From Oceanospirillum sp048268485 (GTDB taxonomy: Bacteria > Pseudomonadota > Gammaproteobacteria > Pseudomonadales > Halomonadaceae), in NCBI GenBank assembly GCA_048268485.1, contig JBLWVL010000004.1, forward strand, positions 1-64,000: a stretch of 64,000 nt of DNA, in the 5' to 3' direction. Positions 1 to 8,302 of the stretch are shown here, piece by piece. Below the pieces are notes generated by a model. It was not told the DNA's origin. It did not search any database and saw only the letters and a program-made list of their open reading frames with translations. Made by a program: the position numbers and the translations under genes. Numbering within the stretch: the stretch's first letter is position 1; each line of letters opens with the position of its first letter.

Positions 1-1
1 A

Positions 2-142
2 CTGATCTACCTGTCAGAGGTCGGAGCCTTAATTTTGGGCAGCAAGATTCCGGTTAATATTTTTGAGCTATTTGTTATCTTTATTTTGCGTACTCTCATC
101 ACGCTACCTGTGATTGCCGGTGTTGCGCACCTGTTTTTCTGA
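2..142 (+). CDS. C-terminal end of an inner-membrane protein (partial)
   Basis: The frame is open from the window edge to a TGA at 140-142 and gives 46 residues. They contain the segment SEVGALILGSKIPVNIFEL followed by a hydrophobic helix and a final AHLFF. The hydrophobic stretch with few charges suggests the last transmembrane segment of a membrane protein. The wording resembles the end of Gate/nucleoside-recognition (YjiH-like) proteins, but this is recalled rather than searched. The start lies upstream of the window. No terminator with a T-run follows directly. Confidence 0.55.
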   Translation: MIYLSEVGALILGSKIPVNIFELFVIFILRTLITLPVIAGVAHLFF

Positions 143-400
143 ACCGACAGCCCTACCCTCTGGCTGCAGCGACTTTTATCACTGTAGTTAGGGGGAGTTA
201 GAAGTGCCTGATAAACTCACACTCAACGTATTCGGCTTTACCTGAAAAAAGCTGTTGAGTCATTGAGGGCACACCTCATTTCATTCACTTACATTTATCA
301 GGGAAAAGCCTACAGACCCGCTTTCTGCCTGTCTCTAGAATGCCCATAATTTTTTGACGGGTATACCGTCCAAACATCATGGACTAAAAGAGACCACACC

Positions 401-568
401 ATGCCCCACAGCACCACGAGCAAACGCCTGCAGAAAACATCCCTTCTTTGTGATGAACTTGCACTGACGATGGCTGAGATCCAGTCTCGCCTTGAAAGTC
501 GACGCAGCCGGATGAGGGACAATATGAAGCGCCTGGCAAAAGGACTAAAAATCCAGGGGCGCTTTTAG
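401..568 (+). CDS. Small basic hypothetical protein (55 aa)
   Basis: An ATG frame of 55 codons ends at TAG 566-568. The product is rich in Arg and Lys and predicted helical in its second half (TMAEIQSRLESRRSRMRD, then NMKRLAKGL). The sequence before the ATG (ACTAAAAGAGACC) is only a weak ribosome site. It is the only plausible gene in the nearly 1-kb gap before paaA. No family is recognised; it could be a small nucleic-acid-binding or coiled-coil protein, or a chance frame. Confidence 0.35.
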   Translation: MPHSTTSKRLQKTSLLCDELALTMAEIQSRLESRRSRMRDNMKRLAKGLKIQGRF

Positions 569-1106
569 CCCCCGGACACCGACACGGTGCTGACTGGCAT
601 ATCAGGACCTATCTTTATTTAAAATTCGATACACTGCAAAACCTTCACCACTCTGCTCGCTACCCGCCCATTCCTGAAAGAAAATCCAGAGCCTTCCTTC
701 CAAAATGTAAGGCTCTCTTCCTCCGAAACAGCACCCTAAGCATGAAAAAAGCCTCCGAAAACTTACTGCGGTAAAGTGCTGCTCGAGGTAGCAGCTCAGA
801 CTCCCACTTAGCCCTAAAAACAGGCAAAACATAAAGCGATACACTTTGATGTTTTGCATTTTAAAAAACGTGTCATATAATAAAGCATCTGAGATAAGAA
901 TTGGGCAATGCAGCCTTACTGCTTTGCCTGTTATTCAAACTGGCACGCATCCTGTCATATAGAAGGGATGCGTTCTGATTTGCTGCAACCTGCCTGCACC
1001 AAAGACATGACTTGTTGAAACTTTAAGTTGATACATAAATCGTCTACCACTGAGTCAAATCAGTTACATGGCTTGGCAGATAATAAAAAGATCGGAGAGC
1101 ATAGAT
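569..1106. other. Long non-coding gap before paaA
   Basis: No convincing gene is seen here. An 8-bp inverted repeat (AGAGCCTT at 688-695 and AAGGCTCT at 709-716) could be a weak terminator for the small gene at 401-568, but no T-run follows. From about 840 the sequence becomes AT-rich and holds the promoter-like elements listed separately. The stretch between that promoter and paaA (about 215 bp) would be a long untranslated leader. An upstream in-frame ATG at 1068 exists but lacks a ribosome site. Confidence 0.5.
854..881 (+). promoter_or_regulatory. Putative sigma-70 promoter for paaABCDE
   Basis: TTGCAT (854-859) and TATAAT (876-881) are separated by 16 bp, close to the consensus for the housekeeping sigma factor. 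It points toward paaA with no other gene between. The predicted leader is about 220 nt. No PaaX-type operator was recognised. Confidence 0.5.
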
Positions 1107-2048
1107 ATGACGCCCGAAGAACAAAATTTCATGCGTAAGATCGAAGCAGAAGAAAAGATCGAGCCAAAAGATTGGATGCCTGCGCAATACCGAAAGAACC
1201 TGATTCGTCAGATTTCGCAGCACGCACACTCTGAAGTAATCGGTATGCAGCCGGAAGGTAATTACATTACCCGTGCGCCATCCCTGCGTCGCAAAGCCGT
1301 ACTGATCTCTAAAGTACAGGACGAAGCAGGTCATGGCCTGTATCTGTACAGTGCGGCAGAAACACTGGGCATATCACGCTCGGAAATGATCGAACAGCTG
1401 CAAAGCGGTAAAGCAAAGTACTCCTCTATCTTCAACTATCCGGTACTGACCTGGGCAGATGTCGCTGCGATTGGCTGGCTGGTTGACGGTGCCGCGATTG
1501 TCAATCAGGTATCCCTGCAGCGTACCTCCTATGGCCCTTATTCCCGCGGCATGATCCGTATCTGTAAAGAAGAGTCTTTCCACCAGCGCCAGGGTTACGA
1601 AGCGATGCTTTCTCTGGCCAAAGGCTCCCCTGAACAGAAAGCAATGGCTCAGGATGCCCTGAACCGTTTCTACTGGCCTGCCCTGATGATGTTTGGTCCC
1701 CATGACTCTGATTCAGCACACTCCCAAAAATCGATGGAGTGGAAGATCAAGCGTGAAACCAACGACGACCTGCGCCAGAAATTTGTTGACCAGACGGTTA
1801 AACAGATCGAAGTGCTGGGCCTTGAGCACCCGGATCAGGCGATTAAATGGAACGAAGAGCGAGGTCACTACGACAGCTCTGACCTGAACTGGGATGAGTT
1901 CTGGAGCGTGATCAACGGTAACGGTCACTGTAACCGCCAGCGCGTTGAACACCACATTGCCGCTCACGACGAAGGTGAGTGGGTACGTGATGCCATCACT
2001 GCATACAACGAAAAGAAAAGAGCTAAAAAAGCTCAGCACGCAGCGTAA
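1107..2048 (+). CDS. paaA: 1,2-phenylacetyl-CoA epoxidase, catalytic subunit A
   Basis: PaaA is the di-iron catalytic subunit of the PaaABCE multicomponent oxygenase, which converts phenylacetyl-CoA to its ring-1,2-epoxide in the cytoplasm. The 313-residue product has the expected family length. It holds the ferritin-like motifs VQDEAGHGLYLY and KEESFHQRQG, whose Glu and His residues bind the iron pair. The start at 1107 is chosen because GGAGAG (1094-1099) lies seven bases upstream and the N-terminus (MTPEEQNFMRKIEAEE) then aligns with known PaaA; an ATG at 1068 would add 13 residues without a ribosome site. It is the first gene of a five-gene operon. Confidence 0.97.
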   Translation: MTPEEQNFMRKIEAEEKIEPKDWMPAQYRKNLIRQISQHAHSEVIGMQPEGNYITRAPSLRRKAVLISKVQDEAGHGLYLYSAAETLGISRSEMIEQLQSGKAKYSSIFNYPVLTWADVAAIGWLVDGAAIVNQVSLQRTSYGPYSRGMIRICKEESFHQRQGYEAMLSLAKGSPEQKAMAQDALNRFYWPALMMFGPHDSDSAHSQKSMEWKIKRETNDDLRQKFVDQTVKQIEVLGLEHPDQAIKWNEERGHYDSSDLNWDEFWSVINGNGHCNRQRVEHHIAAHDEGEWVRDAITAYNEKKRAKKAQHAA

Positions 2049-2062
2049 AGGGGATATCAAAC

Positions 2063-2356
2063 ATGTCTGTTATTACTGAAAAACTTGAGTTATTCGAAGT
2101 CTTCATCCGCTCCAAGCGTGGTCTTGACCATAAACATGTTGGTAGCCTGCACGCTGAAGATCAGGAACAGGCTCTGGAATACGCACGCGACTGCTACACC
2201 CGCCGTAGCGAAGGCGTCAGCATCTGGGTTGTTAAATCTTCTGATATCTGTGCCTCTCAGGAAGATGATGCAGATAGCTTCTACGACCCTAACGATGACA
2301 AGCCATACCGTCATGCCACTTATTACGTTCTGCCTGACCCTGTTAACAACATGTAA
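2063..2356 (+). CDS. paaB: 1,2-phenylacetyl-CoA epoxidase subunit B
   Basis: PaaB is a small (97 aa) non-catalytic subunit thought to bridge the PaaAC heterodimers in the epoxidase. The ORF begins 14 bp after paaA behind an AAGGGG ribosome site. The sequence LFEVFIRSKRGLDHKHVGSLHA is split by the typical PaaB pattern EVFIRSKRGL...HVGSLHA, and WVVKSSDI follows as in the family. The length matches the usual 95 or so residues. The operon context (A-B-C-D-E) makes the assignment firm. Confidence 0.96.
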   Translation: MSVITEKLELFEVFIRSKRGLDHKHVGSLHAEDQEQALEYARDCYTRRSEGVSIWVVKSSDICASQEDDADSFYDPNDDKPYRHATYYVLPDPVNNM

Positions 2357-2414
2357 TCACGCTTTAAGCGTCAATGCGTGAAAGAAACGTGGAAAAAGGT
2401 TCGGAGAAAGAATA

Positions 2415-3179
2415 ATGAGTGAAGCAATTAAAGCGGCAACGCTTGAATACACCACCCGCCTGGGTGACGACTCAGTGGTACTGGGTCACCGCATTTCAGA
2501 ATGGATCAGCTACGGTCCTTTCCTGGAAGAAGATATCGCCTATGGTAACGTGTCCCTCGACTACATCGGTCGTGCACGTATGTTCTACACCTATGCCGCA
2601 GAGCTGGCTAACGATGGCCGTGACGAAGACGATTTCGCTTATATGCGTAATGATCGCGAGTACCGCAATCTGCTGCTGATGGAGATGCCGAAAGGTGACT
2701 TCGCCTATTCGCAGGTTCGTCAGCTGTTTGCCGATGTGTACTACACCTATCTGCTGCCTGAGCTGCTGAAATCCAAAGACGAAACCCTGTCTGCCATTGC
2801 AGCTAAAGCGATCAAAGAAACCAAATATCACCTGCGCCGCAGCCGTGATTGGGTTCTGCGTCTGGGTGACGGTACCGAAGAGAGTCATAAGCGCACTCAG
2901 AAAGCCGTTGATGCTCTGTGGGGTTACACCCATGAACTGTTTGATATGGACGAGACTGAACAGCTACTGGCTGACGAAGGTATCGGTGTTGATGTTTCCA
3001 AGCTGCGTGATGCATGGCTGGCAAAAGTAACCGAGATTCTGAACGACGCAACCTTAACGATTCCTACCGAAGAATGGGCGGTTCGTGGCGGACGTATCGG
3101 TTATCACACCGAAAATCTGGGTCATATGTTGACCGAGATGCAGATCGTGCACCGCTCTTTTCCGGGCTGTAAGTGGTAG
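2415..3179 (+). CDS. paaC: 1,2-phenylacetyl-CoA epoxidase, structural subunit C
   Basis: PaaC is the structural partner of PaaA, sharing the ferritin-like fold but lacking a functional iron site. The product is 254 residues against about 250 in the family. Motifs include HRISEWISYGPFLEEDIA, RARMFYTYAAEL and KYHLRRSRDWVLRLGDGT, all typical of PaaC. A GGAGA site lies just before the ATG. It follows paaB by 58 bp and is followed by a 115-bp gap before paaD, in which the word GGCCAGT is repeated around 3246-3262 and can fold into a short hairpin. Confidence 0.96.
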   Translation: MSEAIKAATLEYTTRLGDDSVVLGHRISEWISYGPFLEEDIAYGNVSLDYIGRARMFYTYAAELANDGRDEDDFAYMRNDREYRNLLLMEMPKGDFAYSQVRQLFADVYYTYLLPELLKSKDETLSAIAAKAIKETKYHLRRSRDWVLRLGDGTEESHKRTQKAVDALWGYTHELFDMDETEQLLADEGIGVDVSKLRDAWLAKVTEILNDATLTIPTEEWAVRGGRIGYHTENLGHMLTEMQIVHRSFPGCKW

Positions 3180-3294
3180 ACACCACAACACCCTGAATCT
3201 GACGTGTTCTGATCCGAAACTGTGATAACTGAGTCACTGATGAGCGGCCAGTGGCCAGTGGCCGTTTCATCAGCCCGTTTGAGGTAACCGAACC

Positions 3295-3834
3295 ATGACA
3301 GAAATCCCATTAATGCCGGTTGAGCAATACGAACGCCTGCAGCTACGCAATGATGAAGCGGTGAAAGACCTTTGGGATCTCCTGGATGCAGTGAAAGATC
3401 CGGAAGTTCCAGCCCTGAGTCTGTGGGATCTGGGCGTACTGCGTGAGATCCGGCGTAACGGTAAGCAGGTTGTCGTGACAATTACGCCAACCTACTCCGG
3501 CTGTCCGGCGATGAACGCCATGGCTGAGGATATCACCCAGGCACTGAACGATGCTGGTTTTGCTGATATTGAGATCAAAACCAAGCTGGCACCCGCCTGG
3601 AGTTCTGAATGGATGACTCAGGAAGGTCGTCGCAAATTGCGCGACTACGGTATCGCTCCACCGGAAGATGCTGAACTGGATGAAGACGGTTTAACACCGG
3701 ATGCCCATGCACTTTGCCCACACTGCAGTTCACGTAATACCCGCCGGATCAGCGAGTTTGGCTCTACCGCCTGTAAAGCCCTGTTCCAGTGTAACGACTG
3801 CAACGAGCCTTTTGATTATTTCAAAAAGATCTGA
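3295..3834 (+). CDS. paaD: Phenylacetyl-CoA epoxidase maturation protein PaaD
   Basis: PaaD is a MIP18/DUF59-type protein needed for an active epoxidase, probably by helping Fe-S or di-iron assembly. The 179-residue product has the N-terminal DUF59 core (VKDPEVPALSLWDLGVLREI, TPTYSGCPAMNAM) and a C-terminal cysteine-rich segment (CPHCSSRNTRRISEFGSTAC, then FQCNDCNEPFDYFKKI) that looks like a zinc ribbon. A GAGGTAA site precedes the ATG. It is relevant that another DUF59 protein, SufT, lies at 48635-49180 in the suf operon. Confidence 0.95.
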   Translation: MTEIPLMPVEQYERLQLRNDEAVKDLWDLLDAVKDPEVPALSLWDLGVLREIRRNGKQVVVTITPTYSGCPAMNAMAEDITQALNDAGFADIEIKTKLAPAWSSEWMTQEGRRKLRDYGIAPPEDAELDEDGLTPDAHALCPHCSSRNTRRISEFGSTACKALFQCNDCNEPFDYFKKI

Positions 3835-3920
3835 CTCCAAAAATACTGAATCAGAACGATCTGGCGGATCAAAAGCAGCACTGAATCTGGAACGACAAAA
3901 ATAATCAGAGGACCCGCTTC

Positions 3921-3937
3921 CGGAAATGTCATTTCCG
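3921..3937. promoter_or_regulatory. 17-bp perfect inverted repeat upstream of paaE
   Basis: CGGAAATG, one central T, then CATTTCCG form a perfect palindrome in the 157-bp gap between paaD and paaE, 54 bp before the paaE start. It could be an operator for an internal promoter or an mRNA hairpin. No T-run follows, so a terminator is unlikely. Confidence 0.4.
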
Positions 3938-3991
3938 ATGCTGGTTCCGGCGAGACTCCACTGAGTCTGCCAACAGGATATAGGTGACATC

Positions 3992-5089
3992 ATGTCTGAC
4001 ACCCAGTTTTACACACTAAAAATCGCGGATGTACAACCGGAAACGGACACAGCGATCTGTGTAACCTTCGATGTTCCTGCGGAACTGAAAGAAAAATTTA
4101 ACTTTATTCAGGGTCAGTTCCTGACTCTGCGCGCCATGATTAATGGAGAAGACGTTCGTCGCTCTTACTCCATCTGCTCCGGCGTAACCGATGGCCATAT
4201 GCGTGTGGGTATCAAGCGTGTTGATGGCGGCCGTTTCTCTAACTATGCCAACGACGAGCTCAAGCCGGGCATGGACATTGAAGTAATGCCCCCCCAGGGT
4301 AGCTTCTACTCTGAACTTAAGGCAGACAACGCCAAGAATTACATGTGCATCGCAGCAGGTTCCGGCATCACGCCGATGATCTCCATCATGAAATCCGTAC
4401 TGGATATCGAGCCGAACAGTAAAGTTACCCTGATCTATGGTAACCAGCGCAGCAACACCGTGATGTTTAAAGATGAGCTGAACTTCATCAAAAACCGTTA
4501 CATGAGCCGCTTTCAGTGGATTAACGTCATGGATCATGAAGATCAGGGTGCTGACCTGTTGAATGGTCGTATCGACAACAAGAAAGGCTATGCTCTGCAG
4601 AAAGCGGGGCTGATCGATATTAAGAGCACCGACGAAGCTTTCATCTGTGGCCCGGAAGCCATGATGACAGAAGTATCCCGCGGCTTCCGCATGGAAGGTC
4701 TGAGCGACGACCAGATTCACTATGAGCTGTTCGCCAGCTCCTCAGCGGATGCAGAAGCGACTCTGGCTAAAGCACACGCCCGTGTTGAACAGTACGGTGA
4801 AAACAAAACCTCTAAGGTGACTGTGATTGCCGATGGCCGTTCTGTGATGTTCGATCTGGCAACCGTTGGTCAGAACATTCTGGATGCTGGTATGGAAGTA
4901 GGTATGGACTTGCCTTACTCCTGTAAAGGCGGCGTTTGCTCAACCTGTAAATGTAAGCTGACCAAAGGTGAAGTAGAGATGGATATCTCCCACGGCCTGG
5001 AACAGCACGAGATAGACGCCGGTTACGTTCTGAGTTGTCAGGCGCACCCGATCTCTGACGAAGTGGTACTGGACTTCGACCAGCGTTAA
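3992..5089 (+). CDS. paaE: 1,2-phenylacetyl-CoA epoxidase reductase subunit E
   Basis: PaaE passes electrons from NADPH through FAD and a [2Fe-2S] centre to the di-iron site of PaaA. The 365-residue product has an N-terminal ferredoxin-reductase module (RRSYSICSG for FAD binding; GSGITPMISI and YGNQRSNTVMF for the pyridine nucleotide) and a C-terminal plant-type ferredoxin with Cys311, Cys316, Cys319 and Cys349. The ribosome site is AGGTGA. The gene closes the operon and is followed at once by a strong terminator. Ring-opening and beta-oxidation genes (paaG, paaZ, paaF, paaH, paaJ, paaK) are not in this window. Confidence 0.96.
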   Translation: MSDTQFYTLKIADVQPETDTAICVTFDVPAELKEKFNFIQGQFLTLRAMINGEDVRRSYSICSGVTDGHMRVGIKRVDGGRFSNYANDELKPGMDIEVMPPQGSFYSELKADNAKNYMCIAAGSGITPMISIMKSVLDIEPNSKVTLIYGNQRSNTVMFKDELNFIKNRYMSRFQWINVMDHEDQGADLLNGRIDNKKGYALQKAGLIDIKSTDEAFICGPEAMMTEVSRGFRMEGLSDDQIHYELFASSSADAEATLAKAHARVEQYGENKTSKVTVIADGRSVMFDLATVGQNILDAGMEVGMDLPYSCKGGVCSTCKCKLTKGEVEMDISHGLEQHEIDAGYVLSCQAHPISDEVVLDFDQR

Positions 5090-5111
5090 CCTCATATTGA
5101 GTTTACTCACT

Positions 5112-5140
5112 AAAAAGCCCTGAGTTTTTCAGGGCTTTTT
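5112..5140. terminator. Bidirectional terminator after paaE
   Basis: A 12-bp perfect stem (AAAAAGCCCTGA 5112-5123 with TCAGGGCTTTTT 5129-5140) with a 5-nt loop gives T-runs on both strands. It serves the converging paaE (plus) and YebC-type gene (minus). Confidence 0.92.
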
Positions 5141-5187
5141 AGTATTTGAGATCTGAGGGAGTCTCTTCAGAACACTCTTCTTATCAC

Positions 5188-5907
5188 TCAATACTCAGCG
5201 TTGTGGTAAACATTCTGCACGTCATCCAGGAAGTTCAGCATATCCAGGAACTTGTCCATAGTTTCCACATCGTCACCGGAGATGGCGGTCATGTTGTGAG
5301 GAACAAACTGGATTTCGTCCACTTCCAGCTCAACCGCCTCACCCACCAGCTCTGTGATCGCCGTTTTCGCTTTCGCATAATCCGTGTGCGGTGCAAATAC
5401 TGTCAGCTTACCGTCTTCGTTTTCGATGTCGGTCACATCAACATCTGCTTCCATCAGGGCTTCAAGCACCGCTTCTTCGTCTTCATAAGCGAAAACAAAG
5501 ATCGCGCTGTGGTCGAACATATGGCTTACGCTACCCTGCCCGCCAATTTTGCACTTTGCTTTGTTAAAGCAAGTACGCACATCACCAAAGGTACGGTTCG
5601 GGTTATCGGTCAGGCAATCCACGATCACCATGGTGCCGCCAGGGCCAAAACCTTCGTAGCGCGCCGTGGAGAAATCTTCGCCACCACCGCCTTTAGCTTT
5701 ATCCAGAGCTTTATCAATAACATGCGCAGGTACCTGATCTTTTTTCGCACGGTCGATCAGACTACGCAGAGACAGGTTTCCATCTGGCTCTACACCACCG
5801 GCTTTCGCACAGACATAGATCTCACGGCCATATTTACTGTACAGCTTGGCTTTGGCGTCCGACGTTTTAGCCATGGACTCTTTTCGGTTTTGAAAGGCTC
5901 TGCCCAT
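5188..5907 (-). CDS. YebC/PmpR family protein (YeeN-type)
   Basis: YebC-family proteins are cytoplasmic. They were long annotated as transcriptional regulators, and some members act as translation factors that relieve ribosome stalling. The 239-residue product starts MGRAFQNRKESMAKTSDAKAK and has the family blocks RYEGFGPGGTMVIVD, FNKAKCKIGGQGSVSHMFD and EADVDVTDIENEDG. The longer N-terminus and DDVQNVYHNAEY ending resemble the E. coli YeeN branch rather than classical YebC. A GGGAT site precedes the ATG. The gene stands alone, converging on paaE. Confidence 0.9.
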   Translation of the reverse strand: MGRAFQNRKESMAKTSDAKAKLYSKYGREIYVCAKAGGVEPDGNLSLRSLIDRAKKDQVPAHVIDKALDKAKGGGGEDFSTARYEGFGPGGTMVIVDCLTDNPNRTFGDVRTCFNKAKCKIGGQGSVSHMFDHSAIFVFAYEDEEAVLEALMEADVDVTDIENEDGKLTVFAPHTDYAKAKTAITELVGEAVELEVDEIQFVPHNMTAISGDDVETMDKFLDMLNFLDDVQNVYHNAEY

Positions 5908-6183
5908 ACCACTATCCCGTTTTATTGGTTTAAAACCCGGATTTTACCTCTAAGCGTGAAGCGATAAAACTACCGTCTAAGATTCCTGCCTAAGATTAGG
6001 GCCCAAGCTGCAATATTTCTGTGAACAGCAACCTGTTTACGGATATTAAATCAGCCTGGGAAACAATATAAAAACGACACTTCTAGCCCATCGTAATGTA
6101 AATCTTTGCAACATCCTGTAATATCTATATTACTAATAAAAAAAATAGACCTTATACCCTCTACTCAATGCAACGGTACAGTT

Positions 6184-7272
6184 ATGTGGTTTAACAACGG
6201 ATTGAAAGCAGAAAATGAGGCTCTGAAACAAGAGCTGGCACAGCTTAAAAAGCAGTACAAAGACGAAGTACAACAGCTACAGGAGGTCATTGAAGAGAAG
6301 GAGAGCCATATCCGCCATATCCAACAAGCGTCTGAAGACTTCTCCAGAATTATGCCTTGTATTCTTCAGGGAGGAGAGATGCTGGACACTGTCCGGGATG
6401 GTCTGGCTTCCGGTGCTGAAGTACTCATTGAAGAGCGTAAGGCCCAAAAGCAGATGAACGATGTTTTTGCTGAAACCCGTGATGCCCTGGTTCGCTTAGA
6501 AAGCCGGGCTCATTTTATCAGTGAGCATGCCGGTAAAAGCATGGCTGCGGTTTCCGTACTTGATGAAACCGCCATCGGAATCAGCAAACTGGTCTCTTCT
6601 ATTCAGGAGATCTCTGATCAAACCAACCTGCTGGCTCTGAACGCAGCCATCGAAGCAGCCCGCGCAGGAGAGGCCGGCCGTGGTTTTGCGGTCGTTGCCG
6701 ATGAAGTCCGCCAATTGGCGGCAAAAGCCCACGAAGCCAGTAGCCAGATCGAGTCCCTGATTACTCAGGTGATCGCTCAGACCAACGATATTAAAACCAT
6801 GGTGAGTGAGAATCAGCAAAGTACCGCGGAGATCTCTGCGTCTTCATCCCAGATCGACCATGTAGTTGAACAGGTACTGGAACGCTCAACTCACATGCAA
6901 CAGGTGATCAGCGACTCCACGACCTCAGCGTTTCTGAATACTGTGAAACTCGATCATGCGGTATGGAAAAATAATGTGTACAGCCTGATTGAAAAACAGC
7001 AGTTCACCGGCGAAGTGAATCGTCATACGGAATGCCGTTTGGGCCATTGGTACTTCAACGGATACGGAGCCAACCACTACAGCCATCTGCAAAGCTTTAA
7101 AGATCTGGATACCCCTCACAAAGAGGTACACGATTGCGGCCGCTCGGCTTTAAAAGCCGGAGCCAACGGTGATACTCAGGCAATGCTGAAGTATCTGCAA
7201 CGCATGGAGGATGCCAGCCTTGAAGTGATTCGCTGTGTAGACCGCCTGATGCAGGACGCCCGTATCCTCTGA
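6184..7272 (+). CDS. Soluble methyl-accepting chemotaxis protein with C-terminal CZB domain
   Basis: This cytoplasmic chemoreceptor would signal to CheA/CheW. The 362-residue product has no transmembrane helix: an N-terminal coiled coil (ENEALKQELAQLKKQYKD), a conserved signalling tip (DQTNLLALNAAIEAARAGEA, then GRGFAVVADEVRQLA) and a C-terminal chemoreceptor zinc-binding (CZB) domain with His258, Cys284, His312 and His316 in the usual order (HxxW, CxLGxW, HxxxH). CZB domains bind zinc and have been linked to sensing of zinc or hypochlorite. The start at 6184 (MWFNNGL) is preferred to an upstream ATG at 6106 because the extra 26 residues look unlike coding sequence; the ribosome site is weak. 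Confidence 0.88.
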   Translation: MWFNNGLKAENEALKQELAQLKKQYKDEVQQLQEVIEEKESHIRHIQQASEDFSRIMPCILQGGEMLDTVRDGLASGAEVLIEERKAQKQMNDVFAETRDALVRLESRAHFISEHAGKSMAAVSVLDETAIGISKLVSSIQEISDQTNLLALNAAIEAARAGEAGRGFAVVADEVRQLAAKAHEASSQIESLITQVIAQTNDIKTMVSENQQSTAEISASSSQIDHVVEQVLERSTHMQQVISDSTTSAFLNTVKLDHAVWKNNVYSLIEKQQFTGEVNRHTECRLGHWYFNGYGANHYSHLQSFKDLDTPHKEVHDCGRSALKAGANGDTQAMLKYLQRMEDASLEVIRCVDRLMQDARIL

Positions 7273-7300
7273 CACGGCTATCAAAATCCTGGAAACAAAA

Positions 7301-7332
7301 ACGCCGCTGAATCACAGTCATCTCAGCGGCGT
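7301..7332. terminator. Bidirectional terminator between chemoreceptor and fghA
   Basis: ACGCCGCTGA (7301-7310) pairs with TCAGCGGCGT (7323-7332) around a 12-nt loop. T-rich runs flank it on both strands, and the two converging genes end on either side. Confidence 0.88.
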
Positions 7333-7357
7333 CTTTATTGGCAGCAACGAAAAAGTA

Positions 7358-8197
7358 TCAGGTCTTCAGGTAACGGCTATGAAATTCCAGATGCTCACCG
7401 ATAAAACTGGCGATAAAGTAGTAACTGTGATCATAACCCTCCTGCATCCGCAGCTGCAGCGGGTAACCGACCTGTTCTGCAGCCTGCATCAGAAGCTCTG
7501 GTTTTAGCTGTTCTTCAAGAAAGCTGTCTTCAGTGCCCTGATCCACCAGCATCGGCAGATGGACCCCCACCTTACGGATCAGCTCACAACTGTCATGCTC
7601 TTTCCAGTTCTCTCGATTATTGCCCAGATAAGCGGCAAAAGCTTTTTCTCCCCAGGGTACATTTACCGGGTTAACAATCGGACTGAAGGCGGACACAGAA
7701 CAGAAGTACTCCGGTTTTTTCATCGCCAGGGTTAACGCTCCGTGCCCACCCATCGAGTGACCGGACAAAGCGCGCTTCTGAGTCACGGGAAACACCGACT
7801 CGATCAAAGCGGGTAATTCCTCCAGCACATAATCTTCCATACGGTAATGCTTCGCCCAGGGCTGCTGGGTAGCATTCAGATAGAAGCCTGCGCCCTGGCC
7901 CAGGTCATATGCCTCATCATTGGCAACATCATCGCCCCGGGGGCTGGTGTCTGGCGCCACTATGGCAATGCCCAGCTCTGCCGCCATACGGTGAGCACCG
8001 GCTTTCTGCATAAAGTTCTCATCGCTACAGGTCAGACCCGACAACCAGTAAAGCACGGGGACCGCTCCTGATGCGGCCTGAGGGGGCAAATAGATGGCAA
8101 AACGCATCTCGCAGTTCAATACCTGAGACTGATGGCGATACTGTTTATGCCAGCCGCCAAAGCTGCGGTTACGGCTGATATTTTCCAAAGGTTCCAT
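7358..8197 (-). CDS. fghA: S-formylglutathione hydrolase
   Basis: The enzyme hydrolyses S-formylglutathione to formate and glutathione, the second step of glutathione-dependent formaldehyde removal. The 279-residue product has the usual family length, the nucleophile elbow GHSMGGHGAL with the catalytic Ser, an early YWLSGLTCSDENFMQKAG block, and a late DQGTEDSFLEEQL (Asp) and GYDHSYYFI (His) to complete the triad. AGGAGA precedes the ATG. It lies 105 bp downstream of adhC on the same strand and is very probably cotranscribed with it. Confidence 0.96.
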   Translation of the reverse strand: MEPLENISRNRSFGGWHKQYRHQSQVLNCEMRFAIYLPPQAASGAVPVLYWLSGLTCSDENFMQKAGAHRMAAELGIAIVAPDTSPRGDDVANDEAYDLGQGAGFYLNATQQPWAKHYRMEDYVLEELPALIESVFPVTQKRALSGHSMGGHGALTLAMKKPEYFCSVSAFSPIVNPVNVPWGEKAFAAYLGNNRENWKEHDSCELIRKVGVHLPMLVDQGTEDSFLEEQLKPELLMQAAEQVGYPLQLRMQEGYDHSYYFIASFIGEHLEFHSRYLKT

Positions 8198-8302
8198 AGG
8201 GTTCTCCTGCTGAAAACCGGATACCCCGCTTTATGAAACAGGGTATCCGGCTGTCATAACGTCAGCTCAATCGGTTTTGGAGCATCAGAGTTAAGACAGA
8301 GC

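Noticed and set aside
310..522. 70-codon minus-strand frame
   Set aside because: It overlaps the better-supported small plus-strand frame and has no ribosome site or protein features.
5146..5967. 273-codon plus-strand frame
   Set aside because: Antisense to the YebC/YeeN-type gene and running across the terminator region.
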